7,017 nucleotides of DNA from an uncultured Prevotella sp. (GCA_900546605.1 URDV01000118.1:1-7017), one strand, 5' to 3'. Positions 1 through 6,270 are shown, numbered from the stretch's first letter. Notes: a model not told the origin generated them from the letters alone. A program made the numbers and translations.

Positions 1-19
1 ACGTGTGCTCTTCCGATCT
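1..19 (+). other. Illumina adapter remnant at contig end
   Basis: The first 19 bases (ACGTGTGCTCTTCCGATCT) are identical to the 3' end of the TruSeq read-2 adapter, which is followed directly by insert DNA. They are therefore untrimmed library sequence and not part of the organism. They also create a false GTG start and five artificial codons (5-19) in the reading frame of the following pyrG fragment. A chance 19-base match at the exact contig start is very unlikely. Confidence 0.96.
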
Positions 20-199
20 GCGGGAATGGAATGCGTAGGTACAAACCCTGATACTGACTTGGTTGAAATTGTTGAAATTCCAACTTTAACATGGTATGTC
101 GGCACACAATTCCACCCAGAGTATTCAAGCACAGTATTGAAGCCACACCCTCTGTTCCTCGACTTTGTAAAGGCTGCTATTGAAAACAAAAAACAATAA
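20..199 (+). CDS. pyrG: CTP synthase, C-terminal fragment (5' end missing)
   Basis: This is the last 59 codons of CTP synthase, which makes CTP from UTP and ATP with ammonia taken from glutamine in the cytoplasm. The fragment is the end of the class I glutamine amidotransferase domain. The motif QFHPEY carries the His and Glu of the glutaminase Cys-His-Glu triad (equivalent to H515 and E517 in E. coli, from family knowledge). The segments AGMECVGTNPD, LVEIVEIP and HPLFLDFVKAAIE are typical of the CTP synthase end. The stop is TAA at 197-199. The gene is cut by the contig end, and the in-frame GTG at 5 lies inside adapter sequence, so it is not a start. In Bacteroidales pyrG commonly precedes yidC, which fits the next gene. 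The identification is firm despite the short length, because a general class I amidotransferase would not share the VEIVEIP and HPLFLDFVKAA segments. Confidence 0.93.
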   Translation, partial: AGMECVGTNPDTDLVEIVEIPTLTWYVGTQFHPEYSSTVLKPHPLFLDFVKAAIENKKQ

Positions 200-224
200 T
201 AAGAGTTTAAAGTTTTGAGGTTAG

Positions 225-336
225 ATTATGGGGCTACACTGAAAATATACTTAACTAAGAGTTATTACACATGGTGAGAATGCACGCAGCATTTTTTACT
301 TCTCTCTACAATTTATATTTTCGGTAGCCCCATAAT
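225..336. repeat. 112-bp imperfect inverted repeat between pyrG and yidC
   Basis: ATTATGGGGCTAC at 225-237 is repeated perfectly inverted at 324-336. After a small asymmetric gap (3 bases on one side, 1 on the other) the symmetry resumes, with GAAAATATA at 241-249 against TATATTTTC at 314-322. This gives 22 matched pairs over arms of about 25 bases, with a 64-base interior (250-313). It could be a miniature transposable element with terminal inverted repeats, a long-stem RNA in the transcript between pyrG and yidC, or a degenerate repetitive palindrome. No convincing target-site duplication was seen. The symmetry is directly visible; the function is unknown. Confidence 0.6.
274..299 (+). terminator. 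possible pyrG terminator hairpin
   Basis: AATGC at 279-283 pairs with GCATT at 289-293 around a 5-base loop, and the stem can extend outward with A-T and G-T pairs to about 274-299. Six consecutive T residues (292-297) follow or overlap the right arm, so this resembles a weak intrinsic terminator for pyrG. The GC-rich part is short. The hairpin could instead just be the apex of the larger inverted repeat around it. Confidence 0.35.
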
Positions 337-430
337 ATTCTACATCAAGTGTTTTATACTTTATAAGGACATGACTTTTTAAATATAAAAACAACCTCAT
401 AACCCCAAAACTCCAAACTAAAACATCAAA

Positions 431-2323
431 ATGGACAAAAACACGATTGTTGGACTGGTACTAATGGCCGCTGTACTAATTGGATTCAGTTGGTACAACA
501 CCAATCAGGAAAAAAATCTGCAAGGCGAACGAACTGAACAAACTACTCAAAAGGCAGATAACAACAAGCAACAAACTGCAGCTCAAAAAAACATTGCTGT
601 ACAAGCTCAAACTGACAGCACTGACATCTTTTATGCTGCCACAAAGGGAGAAGCTAAAACCGTTGTACTTAAAAACAACAAGGTAACCATCCAACTTAAC
701 ACCAAGGGTGGTTCTATCAGCGAAGTACGCCTTAATGAGTACAAAAGTTACAAAGACTTTGAAGCTAACAATAATAACACCCTCTTGCTCTATAGCGCTC
801 AAAATGCTGGTTTAAACTTTAAACTTGACACCAAAGAGGGTGCGCTTAGCTTTGACAACTACTACTTTACTCCCATTAACCAAACAGATAGCACAGTTAC
901 TATGCGTTTGGCAGCCAAAGATGGCGCAAGCATTGACATCTGCTATCAGTTGTTACCCGACAATTATTTGGTTAACTTCACAGTCAAAGCCAATGGTTTA
1001 CAAAAATATTTGCCATCAAGCACACAAACCATTCAAATGAATTGGCATGATCGTGTAGCACAACAAGAAAAGGGCTTCTACTTTGAAAACATGTACTCTA
1101 CGCTTACCTATAAAAAGCATGATAATGACACCGAAAAGATGCCAGAAAATGAAACTAAGGAGGAAAGCGTAACCGAAAGCGTTGATTGGATTGCCTTTAA
1201 AAACCAATACTTCAGTTCTGTGCTCTTAGCAGCCGAACCTATGAAGAACGTTGATGTCAAAAGTGAACAACTGGAAGAAGGATGTGGCTATTTGAAAAAC
1301 TATACAGCCAACATGGCAGCAAACTTTGATGCAAGCGGTGCTAAACCTTCTAAGTTCCAATTCTACTTTGGCCCCAACAACTATCGTTTGCTCCAAAAAA
1401 TGGACAACTTCAAGGTGTCAGAACACGACAACGACTTGCAAGGTTTAGTTTACTTAGGTTGGCCTATCGTAAAGTGGATTAACCGTTTCTTTACACTTTA
1501 CGTATTCGATTTCTTCACCCAATTGGGCTTACCTATGGGTGTCGTATTGTTACTTATTACGCTTTTACTGCGTGCCATTGTGTATGTGCCCACTCGCAAG
1601 AGTTTCTTGAGCAGTGCAAAGATGCGCGTATTAAAACCCAAAGTTGATGAAATCGCAGCAAAGTACCCCAAACAAGAGGATGCTATGAAGCGTCAGCAAG
1701 AAACCATGACTCTTTACTCGCAGTACGGAGTAAGCCCTATGGGTGGTTGCTTGCCTATGCTCATTCAAATGCCTATTTGGATTGCTATGTTCAACTTTGT
1801 GCCTAACGCTATTGAGTTGCGACAGCAGAGTTTCCTTTGGGCCGATGACCTTTCAACCTACGATTCACTTATTTCGTGGAACACTAACATTTGGGGCTTA
1901 GGCAATCACCTCAGCCTATTCTGCTTGCTTTTCTGCGCCACCAACTTGCTCTATAGCTTTATGACCATGCGTCAACAGCGCGAAACAATGTCGGGCGAAC
2001 AGGCGCAACAAATGAAGATGATGCAATGGATGATGATGCTCATGCCGCTATTCTTCTTCTTCATGTTCAATAAGTACTCAGCAGGTCTTAACTACTACTA
2101 TTTCATTTCGCTCCTTTTCAGCGCCTTGACCATGTGGTACCTGCGCAAGACTACTGACGACAAAAAACTCCTTGCCAAGCTCGAAGCTAACTATCAAGCT
2201 AACAAGAACAATCCTAACAAAAAGCCCAGCGGATTGGCAGCACGCCTCGAAGCTCTTCAAAAACAACAAGAGGAGATGATGAAGCGTCAACAAGAGATTC
2301 AACAGCGACGCCAACAGAAGTAA
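431..2323 (+). CDS. yidC: Membrane protein insertase YidC
   Basis: This 630-residue inner-membrane insertase of the YidC/Oxa1/Alb3 family places proteins into the cytoplasmic membrane, alone or with SecYEG. Features in order are an N-terminal membrane segment (about 6-22), a polar Gln/Asn/Lys-rich linker (23-60), the large periplasmic P1 beta domain (about 65-345), and the conserved five-helix core (about 355-570). The core starts near GLPMGVVLLLITLLLR, where R381 matches the essential groove arginine (R366 in E. coli). A cytoplasmic helical hairpin follows (about 388-435), then the signature SPMGGCLPMLIQMPIW (435-450) and SAGLNYYY (550-557). The C-terminal tail (572-630) is basic and Gln/Lys/Arg-rich, probably coiled coil, and longer than in E. 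coli. The ATG at 431 gives a correct first membrane helix. The start is A-rich upstream with no Shine-Dalgarno. The full length is typical for Gram-negative YidC. Confidence 0.97.
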   Translation: MDKNTIVGLVLMAAVLIGFSWYNTNQEKNLQGERTEQTTQKADNNKQQTAAQKNIAVQAQTDSTDIFYAATKGEAKTVVLKNNKVTIQLNTKGGSISEVRLNEYKSYKDFEANNNNTLLLYSAQNAGLNFKLDTKEGALSFDNYYFTPINQTDSTVTMRLAAKDGASIDICYQLLPDNYLVNFTVKANGLQKYLPSSTQTIQMNWHDRVAQQEKGFYFENMYSTLTYKKHDNDTEKMPENETKEESVTESVDWIAFKNQYFSSVLLAAEPMKNVDVKSEQLEEGCGYLKNYTANMAANFDASGAKPSKFQFYFGPNNYRLLQKMDNFKVSEHDNDLQGLVYLGWPIVKWINRFFTLYVFDFFTQLGLPMGVVLLLITLLLRAIVYVPTRKSFLSSAKMRVLKPKVDEIAAKYPKQEDAMKRQQETMTLYSQYGVSPMGGCLPMLIQMPIWIAMFNFVPNAIELRQQSFLWADDLSTYDSLISWNTNIWGLGNHLSLFCLLFCATNLLYSFMTMRQQRETMSGEQAQQMKMMQWMMMLMPLFFFFMFNKYSAGLNYYYFISLLFSALTMWYLRKTTDDKKLLAKLEANYQANKNNPNKKPSGLAARLEALQKQQEEMMKRQQEIQQRRQQK

Positions 2324-2381
2324 GAGTTATGAACAGTAACTGGCGGTTCAAAGAACTCTGACAATAGCATATCTAACAGGA

Positions 2382-2430
2382 AAGAAGCTAAAAGCTATAT
2401 ACCTATTATGGTTTTGGCTTTTAGCTTCTT
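2382..2430. terminator. Intrinsic terminator after yidC
   Basis: AAGAAGCTAAAAGC at 2382-2395 pairs perfectly with GCTTTTAGCTTCTT at 2417-2430 (14 bp, 21-base loop). The right arm runs into the U-rich sequence CTATTTTG. It lies 58 nt after the yidC stop and 27 nt before the peptidase start. It likely ends the yidC transcript, so the peptidase probably has its own promoter. The stem is AT-rich, and the loop is larger than in classical terminators. Confidence 0.65.
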
Positions 2431-2457
2431 CTATTTTGTAATCACAAATCATACTAT

Positions 2458-4632
2458 ATGAACTTAATCACAACCATGCTTACAGCCACGGCCTTTGCTG
2501 CGTCGGCAGTCATTGCTACTCCGACACAAGCACAGAATGCTAACTTTATTGGCAAGCAACACCCTACGCTGACATCTGACCGCATGACACCTGAAGCACT
2601 TTGGGCTATGGGTCGTGTAGGAGGGTTCAAGGTATCGCCCGACGGGCAACAAGCCGTCTATGCCGTAACCTATTACAGCGTGAAACAAAACAAAAGTCAC
2701 TCTGTGCTCTACACCATCAATCTCAAGTCACGTGCTGTTAAGCAGCTCACCACTAGTTCGAAGAGCGAAATGGGAGCCACATACATCAACGGAGGCAAGG
2801 AGATTGTATATCTTTCGGCTGAAAGTGGCAGCAGTCAGCTTTGGAAGATGAATGTTGATGGAACCCATCGTCAGCAAATCAGCAACACGGTAAATGATGT
2901 GGCTGACTTTCTGTTCTCGCCCGATGGTAAAAAGGTAATTCTCATTATGGAAGTGGATCAGAACCACAGTATTCAAAAGAACGATGCTGACCTGCCACTT
3001 GCCACAGGCATGGTCATCAACGACCTTATGTATAAGCATTGGGATACCTATGTAACTTCAGCACCACATCCCTTTATAGCCGATTTTGATGGAGACAAAG
3101 TTGGAACTACTAAGGATTTGCTTGAGGGTGAGCCCTACGAATGTCCCATGATGCCTTTTGGCGGAATTGAACAATTAGCTTGGAGTCCTGATTCAAAAAA
3201 CATTGCCTACACTTGTCGCAAAAAAGTAGGAAAAGCTTATGCCATCAGCACCGATAGTGACATTTTTCTTTACGACATCGCTACGGGGACTACTAAGAAC
3301 CTTTGCAAACCTGCCGACTACGTAGCCCCAACTATTGAAGAAGACCGTTCGCTCAAAGATCAAGCCGTAAACCATCCCAAGGCTGACTACAACATGGGCT
3401 ACGACCAAAATCCGCAATTCTCACCCAACGGGCGCTACGTTGCATGGAGTAGCATGGAACGTGATGGATATGAGAGTGATCGCACGCGACTTTGCGTACT
3501 TGACCTTAAAACAGGAAACAAAACTTATGTTACTGAAAAATTTGAAAGTGGCGTAAATGAATTCTGTTGGAGTAAAGATAGCCGTACACTCTACTTTACA
3601 GGCGTTTGGCACGGAAAAACCAACATTTACCAAACAAACTTAAAGGGCGAACACAAGGCTCTTACCAACGACGTAGCAGACTATTCTCTTTTGGGCTTAG
3701 CCCCCGATGGCAAAAGTCTTTATTGCAAACGCCAGAGCATGAGCGCTGCCGATGAAGTATTTGTTTTGCCGTTAGCAAAAAGTGCTACTGCCGAACAGCT
3801 CACACATGAGAACCAATACTTCTATGACAAACTTACATTTGGTAAAGTGGAAGAACGTTGGGTTAAAACGGTTGACGGTAAGCAAGAACTATGTTGGGTT
3901 ATCTACCCTCCCCACTTTGATCCATCAAAGAAGTACCCTACTTTACTCTTCTGCGAAGGTGGCCCACAATCACCCGTTAGCCAATTTTGGAGTTTTAGGT
4001 GGAACATGCAAATTATGGCAGCCAATGACTACATCGTAATTGCACCTAACAGACGCGGTTTGCCTGGTTTTGGTATGGAGTGGTTAGAGGAGATTTCAGG
4101 TGACTATTCAGGTCTTTGTATGCAAGACTATCTTAGTGCCATTGATGACATAGCCAAAGAGCCTTATGTTGATAGTGACCACTTAGGCGCGGTAGGAGCC
4201 AGTTTTGGTGGATATAGTGTCTATTGGTTGGCAGGCAACCACAACAAACGCTTCAAAGCCTTCATTGCGCACGACGGCATCTATAACACCCAGCAACAAT
4301 ATGTCGAAACAGAAGAAATGTGGTTCCCTAACTGGGACATGGGATCAGCACCTTGGAAGAAAGCGGCCGATGGACAAGTTCAAAAGGTATTTTCTACCTC
4401 ACCTCATCTCTATGTAGATAAATGGGACACCCCTATTCTCTGCATACATGGCCAAAAAGACTTCCGCATTGAATACACGCATGCCGAATCGGCTTTTAAC
4501 ACAGCACGTATGCGTGGCATCGATGCACAACTTTTACTCTTCCCTGATGAGAATCATTGGGTACTAAAACCACAGAATGGCATTTTGTGGCAGCGCACCT
4601 TTTTCCGTTGGCTCGACAAATACTTAAAGTAA
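2458..4632 (+). CDS. Secreted S9 dipeptidyl peptidase, DPP5-like
   Basis: This 724-residue serine peptidase (prolyl oligopeptidase clan, S9) is expected to remove dipeptides from peptide N-termini in the periplasm. Residues 1-25 form a signal peptide with probable cleavage after TQA (25). No lipobox cysteine is present. The beta-propeller (about 45-440) shows repeated PD40-type blades, for example SPDGQQAVY (60-68), FSPDGKKVI (153-161), SPDSKNIAY (243-251) and FSPNGRYVA (321-329). The C-terminal alpha/beta hydrolase domain (about 465-724) carries the triad: S582 in GASFGGY, D668 in HGQKDFR and H700 in DENHW. Blocks such as GGPQSPVSQFWSFRWN and ISGDYSGL closely resemble P. gingivalis DPP5 as I remember it, whose triad is S542/D627/H659. 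The ATG at 2458 is the only possible start: an in-frame TAG lies at 2422-2424 with no start codon between. DPP5 enzymes prefer Ala or hydrophobic residues at P1. An acylaminoacyl-peptidase is the alternative name. Confidence 0.93.
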   Translation: MNLITTMLTATAFAASAVIATPTQAQNANFIGKQHPTLTSDRMTPEALWAMGRVGGFKVSPDGQQAVYAVTYYSVKQNKSHSVLYTINLKSRAVKQLTTSSKSEMGATYINGGKEIVYLSAESGSSQLWKMNVDGTHRQQISNTVNDVADFLFSPDGKKVILIMEVDQNHSIQKNDADLPLATGMVINDLMYKHWDTYVTSAPHPFIADFDGDKVGTTKDLLEGEPYECPMMPFGGIEQLAWSPDSKNIAYTCRKKVGKAYAISTDSDIFLYDIATGTTKNLCKPADYVAPTIEEDRSLKDQAVNHPKADYNMGYDQNPQFSPNGRYVAWSSMERDGYESDRTRLCVLDLKTGNKTYVTEKFESGVNEFCWSKDSRTLYFTGVWHGKTNIYQTNLKGEHKALTNDVADYSLLGLAPDGKSLYCKRQSMSAADEVFVLPLAKSATAEQLTHENQYFYDKLTFGKVEERWVKTVDGKQELCWVIYPPHFDPSKKYPTLLFCEGGPQSPVSQFWSFRWNMQIMAANDYIVIAPNRRGLPGFGMEWLEEISGDYSGLCMQDYLSAIDDIAKEPYVDSDHLGAVGASFGGYSVYWLAGNHNKRFKAFIAHDGIYNTQQQYVETEEMWFPNWDMGSAPWKKAADGQVQKVFSTSPHLYVDKWDTPILCIHGQKDFRIEYTHAESAFNTARMRGIDAQLLLFPDENHWVLKPQNGILWQRTFFRWLDKYLK

Positions 4633-4649
4633 ACACAAATACAAAAAAT

Positions 4650-6017
4650 ATGACACAACAACTTCAAAAAAAACTGAGTGATTCAAAGTCGGCTCGTTGG
4701 ACAGCCCTTGTTATTGTCAGCGTAACAATGATGTTCGGCTATTTCTTCACCGACGTTATGTCACCACTCGAACCCTTATTGACTGCAGCTAAAGAAGAGG
4801 GTGGCTTGGGACTCGGATGGACGAGCGATGAGTATGGATTCTTTTCAGGGGCCTATGGTTACTTTAATGTATTCCTTTTGCTCCTATTCTTTGGTGGCAT
4901 CATCCTCGACAAATTTGGCATTCGCTTCACAGGTATCATGTCAACTGTATTAATGTTTAGCGGTGCCCTCATCAAATGGTACGCTGTAGGTCACAACTTC
5001 GATGGCAGCATTGCAGTACCCTTTTTCGGCACTTACCAAACACAAGTGGTTTTAGCGGCAACAGGTTTTGCCGTTTATGGTGTAGGCTGCGAAATAGCAG
5101 GTATCACCGTGAGCAAAGTCATTGTAAAGTGGTTTACAGGCCATGAGTTAGCCTTAGCCATGGGTCTACAAGTAGCTTTAGCACGTATTGGTACTGCAGG
5201 AGCCTTGGCCTATGCTCTTCCCTTTGCCAAAGCCATGGGTGGCGTATCAGCATCGGTAGGGTTAGGTGCAGCCATGCTTTGTGCAGGCATGATTGCCTTC
5301 ATCGTTTACTGCGTAATGGATAAAAAAGAGGATGCTTCGGCTACCGCTGTTCAAAGCGAACCCGAAGAAGGATTCAAATTTTCAGATTTGGGCACGCTCT
5401 TCTGCAATCGTGGATTCTGGTATGTTGCCGTACTTTGCTTAATGTTCTACGCAGGTGTATTCCCCTTCTTAAAGTTTGCCACCAAACTCATGGTGATGAA
5501 GTATAGCGTACCTGAAGCCACAGCAGGTCTGATTCCCGCCATGTTGCCTTTTGGCACCATATTCCTTACCCCATTGTTTGGCAGCATTTACGATAAGTAT
5601 GGCAAGGGTGCCACTCTTATGCTCATTGGTAGCGTATTGCTTACACTCGTACACATTACCTTTGCTTTGCCACTCAACTCATGGATATTGGCTATCATCG
5701 TAATGATTGTGTTAGGTATTGCCTTTGGTTTGGTTCCTTCGGCCATGTGGCCTTCTGTACCCAAAATTATCCCTATGAAGTTATTAGGAACAGCTTACGC
5801 CTTAATCTTTTACATTCAGAACATAGGCTTGGCTCTTGTTCCTGTATGGATCGGAAAGGTAAATCAAAGCAACACACACAATGGTGTGATTGACTATACA
5901 CAAACCATGACTATTTTTGCTTGCTTCGGTGCTATTGCTATTGTCATATCTTGTCTTCTTATTATCGAAGATAAACGCAAGGGATATGGTTTGCAAAAGC
6001 CTAATAGTAAAAAATAA
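4650..6017 (+). CDS. MFS transporter, MFSD1-like (possible dipeptide carrier)
   Basis: This 455-residue inner-membrane protein of the major facilitator superfamily has about 12 hydrophobic helices: helix 1 about 17-38, helix 2 about 64-86, six helices to about 222, a charged loop (223-254), then six more to about 438. Motif A, GGIILDKFGIR (82-92), follows helix 2, and its second copy GSIYDKYGK (311-319) follows helix 8. Segments GFAVYGVGCEIA (139-150), GLQVALARIG (172-181), FYAGVFPF (266-273) and AMWPSVPKIIP with LGTAYALIFYIQNIGLA (365-395) match vertebrate MFSD1, a lysosomal dipeptide transporter, as I recall that sequence. E148 and R179 fall where MFSD1 has its conserved Glu and Arg. The chosen ATG at 4650 puts a short basic N-terminus before helix 1. 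An in-frame ATG at 4557 would overlap the peptidase by 76 bases and was rejected. Only 17 bases separate it from the peptidase stop, so they are probably co-transcribed. Membership in MFS is certain; substrate is inferred. Confidence 0.9.
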   Translation: MTQQLQKKLSDSKSARWTALVIVSVTMMFGYFFTDVMSPLEPLLTAAKEEGGLGLGWTSDEYGFFSGAYGYFNVFLLLLFFGGIILDKFGIRFTGIMSTVLMFSGALIKWYAVGHNFDGSIAVPFFGTYQTQVVLAATGFAVYGVGCEIAGITVSKVIVKWFTGHELALAMGLQVALARIGTAGALAYALPFAKAMGGVSASVGLGAAMLCAGMIAFIVYCVMDKKEDASATAVQSEPEEGFKFSDLGTLFCNRGFWYVAVLCLMFYAGVFPFLKFATKLMVMKYSVPEATAGLIPAMLPFGTIFLTPLFGSIYDKYGKGATLMLIGSVLLTLVHITFALPLNSWILAIIVMIVLGIAFGLVPSAMWPSVPKIIPMKLLGTAYALIFYIQNIGLALVPVWIGKVNQSNTHNGVIDYTQTMTIFACFGAIAIVISCLLIIEDKRKGYGLQKPNSKK

Positions 6018-6049
6018 AAAACTACTTTCACTTTTGTGAATCTCTTATC

Positions 6050-6094
6050 AAACCTACCAAGAATAAGCCGATAAGCCGTTTCTTGGTAGGTTTT
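6050..6094 (+). terminator. Intrinsic terminator after the MFS transporter
   Basis: AAACCTACCAAGAA at 6050-6063 pairs perfectly with TTCTTGGTAGGTTT at 6080-6093 (14 bp, 16-base loop), and the T-run continues as TTTTATTGTT. It begins 33 nt after the transporter stop, an ideal place for a Rho-independent terminator. The segment 6063-6078, mostly loop, is a perfect tandem duplication of the octamer ATAAGCCG. Confidence 0.88.
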
Positions 6095-6177
6095 ATTGTT
6101 CTTTAGCGAAAAGAATAGGGGCTCTATATGTCGAATGCACTCTAACTTTAAATAACTTAGGCGGCACCTCGGCAATA

Positions 6178-6206
6178 AAAATGAAAGTCTTTAGGACTTT
6201 CATTTT
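6178..6206. terminator. Second hairpin, possible bidirectional terminator
   Basis: AAAATGAAAGTC at 6178-6189 pairs perfectly with GACTTTCATTTT at 6195-6206 around a 5-base loop. A-run and T-run ends on the two arms make it terminator-like on both strands. It lies 84 nt after the main terminator and immediately before the map promoter. It could insulate map from upstream transcription, or be a symmetric protein-binding site, because its 3' end overlaps the -33 box. Confidence 0.6.
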
Positions 6207-6234
6207 GTATTGCGCTCGGTTTGCACTAACTTTG
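6204..6234 (+). promoter_or_regulatory. Bacteroidetes-type promoter for map
   Basis: TTTG at 6204-6207 and TAACTTTG at 6227-6234 exactly match the -33 (TTTG) and -7 (TAnnTTTG) boxes of the Bacteroidetes primary sigma factor, with a 19-nt spacer as expected. Transcription would start around 6239-6243, giving a leader of roughly 30 nt before the map ATG at 6271. No Shine-Dalgarno is present; the bases before the start are AT-rich. Confidence 0.8.
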
Positions 6235-6270
6235 CACCGTATTGGCTAAGCGCCCTTACACCATTTAAAT

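Larger units (their letters stand above)
200..430. other. pyrG-yidC intergenic region
   Basis: This is a 231-base AT-rich spacer with no credible coding frame. It holds a nested inverted-repeat structure (225-336), a terminator-like hairpin inside that (274-299), and a second, weaker outer inverted pair (211-223 with 400-412, 12 of 13 bases). No exact TAnnTTTG promoter box was found before yidC. The nearest candidate is the AT-rich stretch at about 350-390. There is no Shine-Dalgarno sequence before the yidC start, which is usual in Bacteroidetes. Confidence 0.7.
2458..6017 (+). other. Predicted two-gene operon: peptidase plus MFS transporter
   Basis: The DPP5-like peptidase and the MFSD1-like transporter are adjacent on the same strand, 17 nt apart with no hairpin between them. 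The pair is bounded by an intrinsic terminator upstream (2382-2430) and another downstream (6050-6094). This argues for one bicistronic unit separate from yidC and map. Its promoter was not identified with confidence. A near-match TATTTTG at 2432-2438 with TTTG at 2413-2416 has the wrong spacing (15 nt) and lacks one T. Confidence 0.7.
6018..6270. other. Transporter-map intergenic region
   Basis: This 253-base spacer has no credible gene. It holds a 5-bp mini-hairpin (TTCAC-TTTT-GTGAA, 6027-6040), the main terminator of the peptidase-transporter unit (6050-6094), a second hairpin (6178-6206) and the map promoter (6204-6234). I see nothing recognisable in the stretch from about 6100 to 6177. 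Confidence 0.75.

Noticed and set aside
5..19. GTG start for the pyrG fragment
   Set aside because: This codon is inside the adapter sequence and is not genomic.
2009..2080. Methionine-rich stretch in YidC (residues about 528-545) as a possible metal-binding motif
   Set aside because: It coincides with a conserved core membrane helix of YidC, where Met-rich hydrophobic sequence is common, so it does not need a separate explanation.
2323..2359. AGAGTT / AACTCT inverted pair just after the yidC stop
   Set aside because: Only 6 bp with a 25-base loop and no T-run. The stronger hairpin at 2382-2430 explains termination.
2413..2438. Possible promoter TTTG / TATTTTG before the peptidase
   Set aside because: The -7 box lacks one T of TAnnTTTG, the spacer is 15 instead of about 19, and both lie in or beside the terminator arm. 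It is too weak to annotate.
2728..3633. Antisense open frames within the peptidase gene (for example 2728-3039, 3193-3417, 3421-3633)
   Set aside because: They are shadows of the conserved peptidase frame, with no signal or family resemblance.
4557..4649. Upstream in-frame ATG (4557) as start of the MFS gene
   Set aside because: It would overlap the end of the peptidase gene by 76 bases and add 31 residues read out of frame from conserved peptidase sequence. The ATG at 4650 gives a normal MFS N-terminus and a 17-nt gap.
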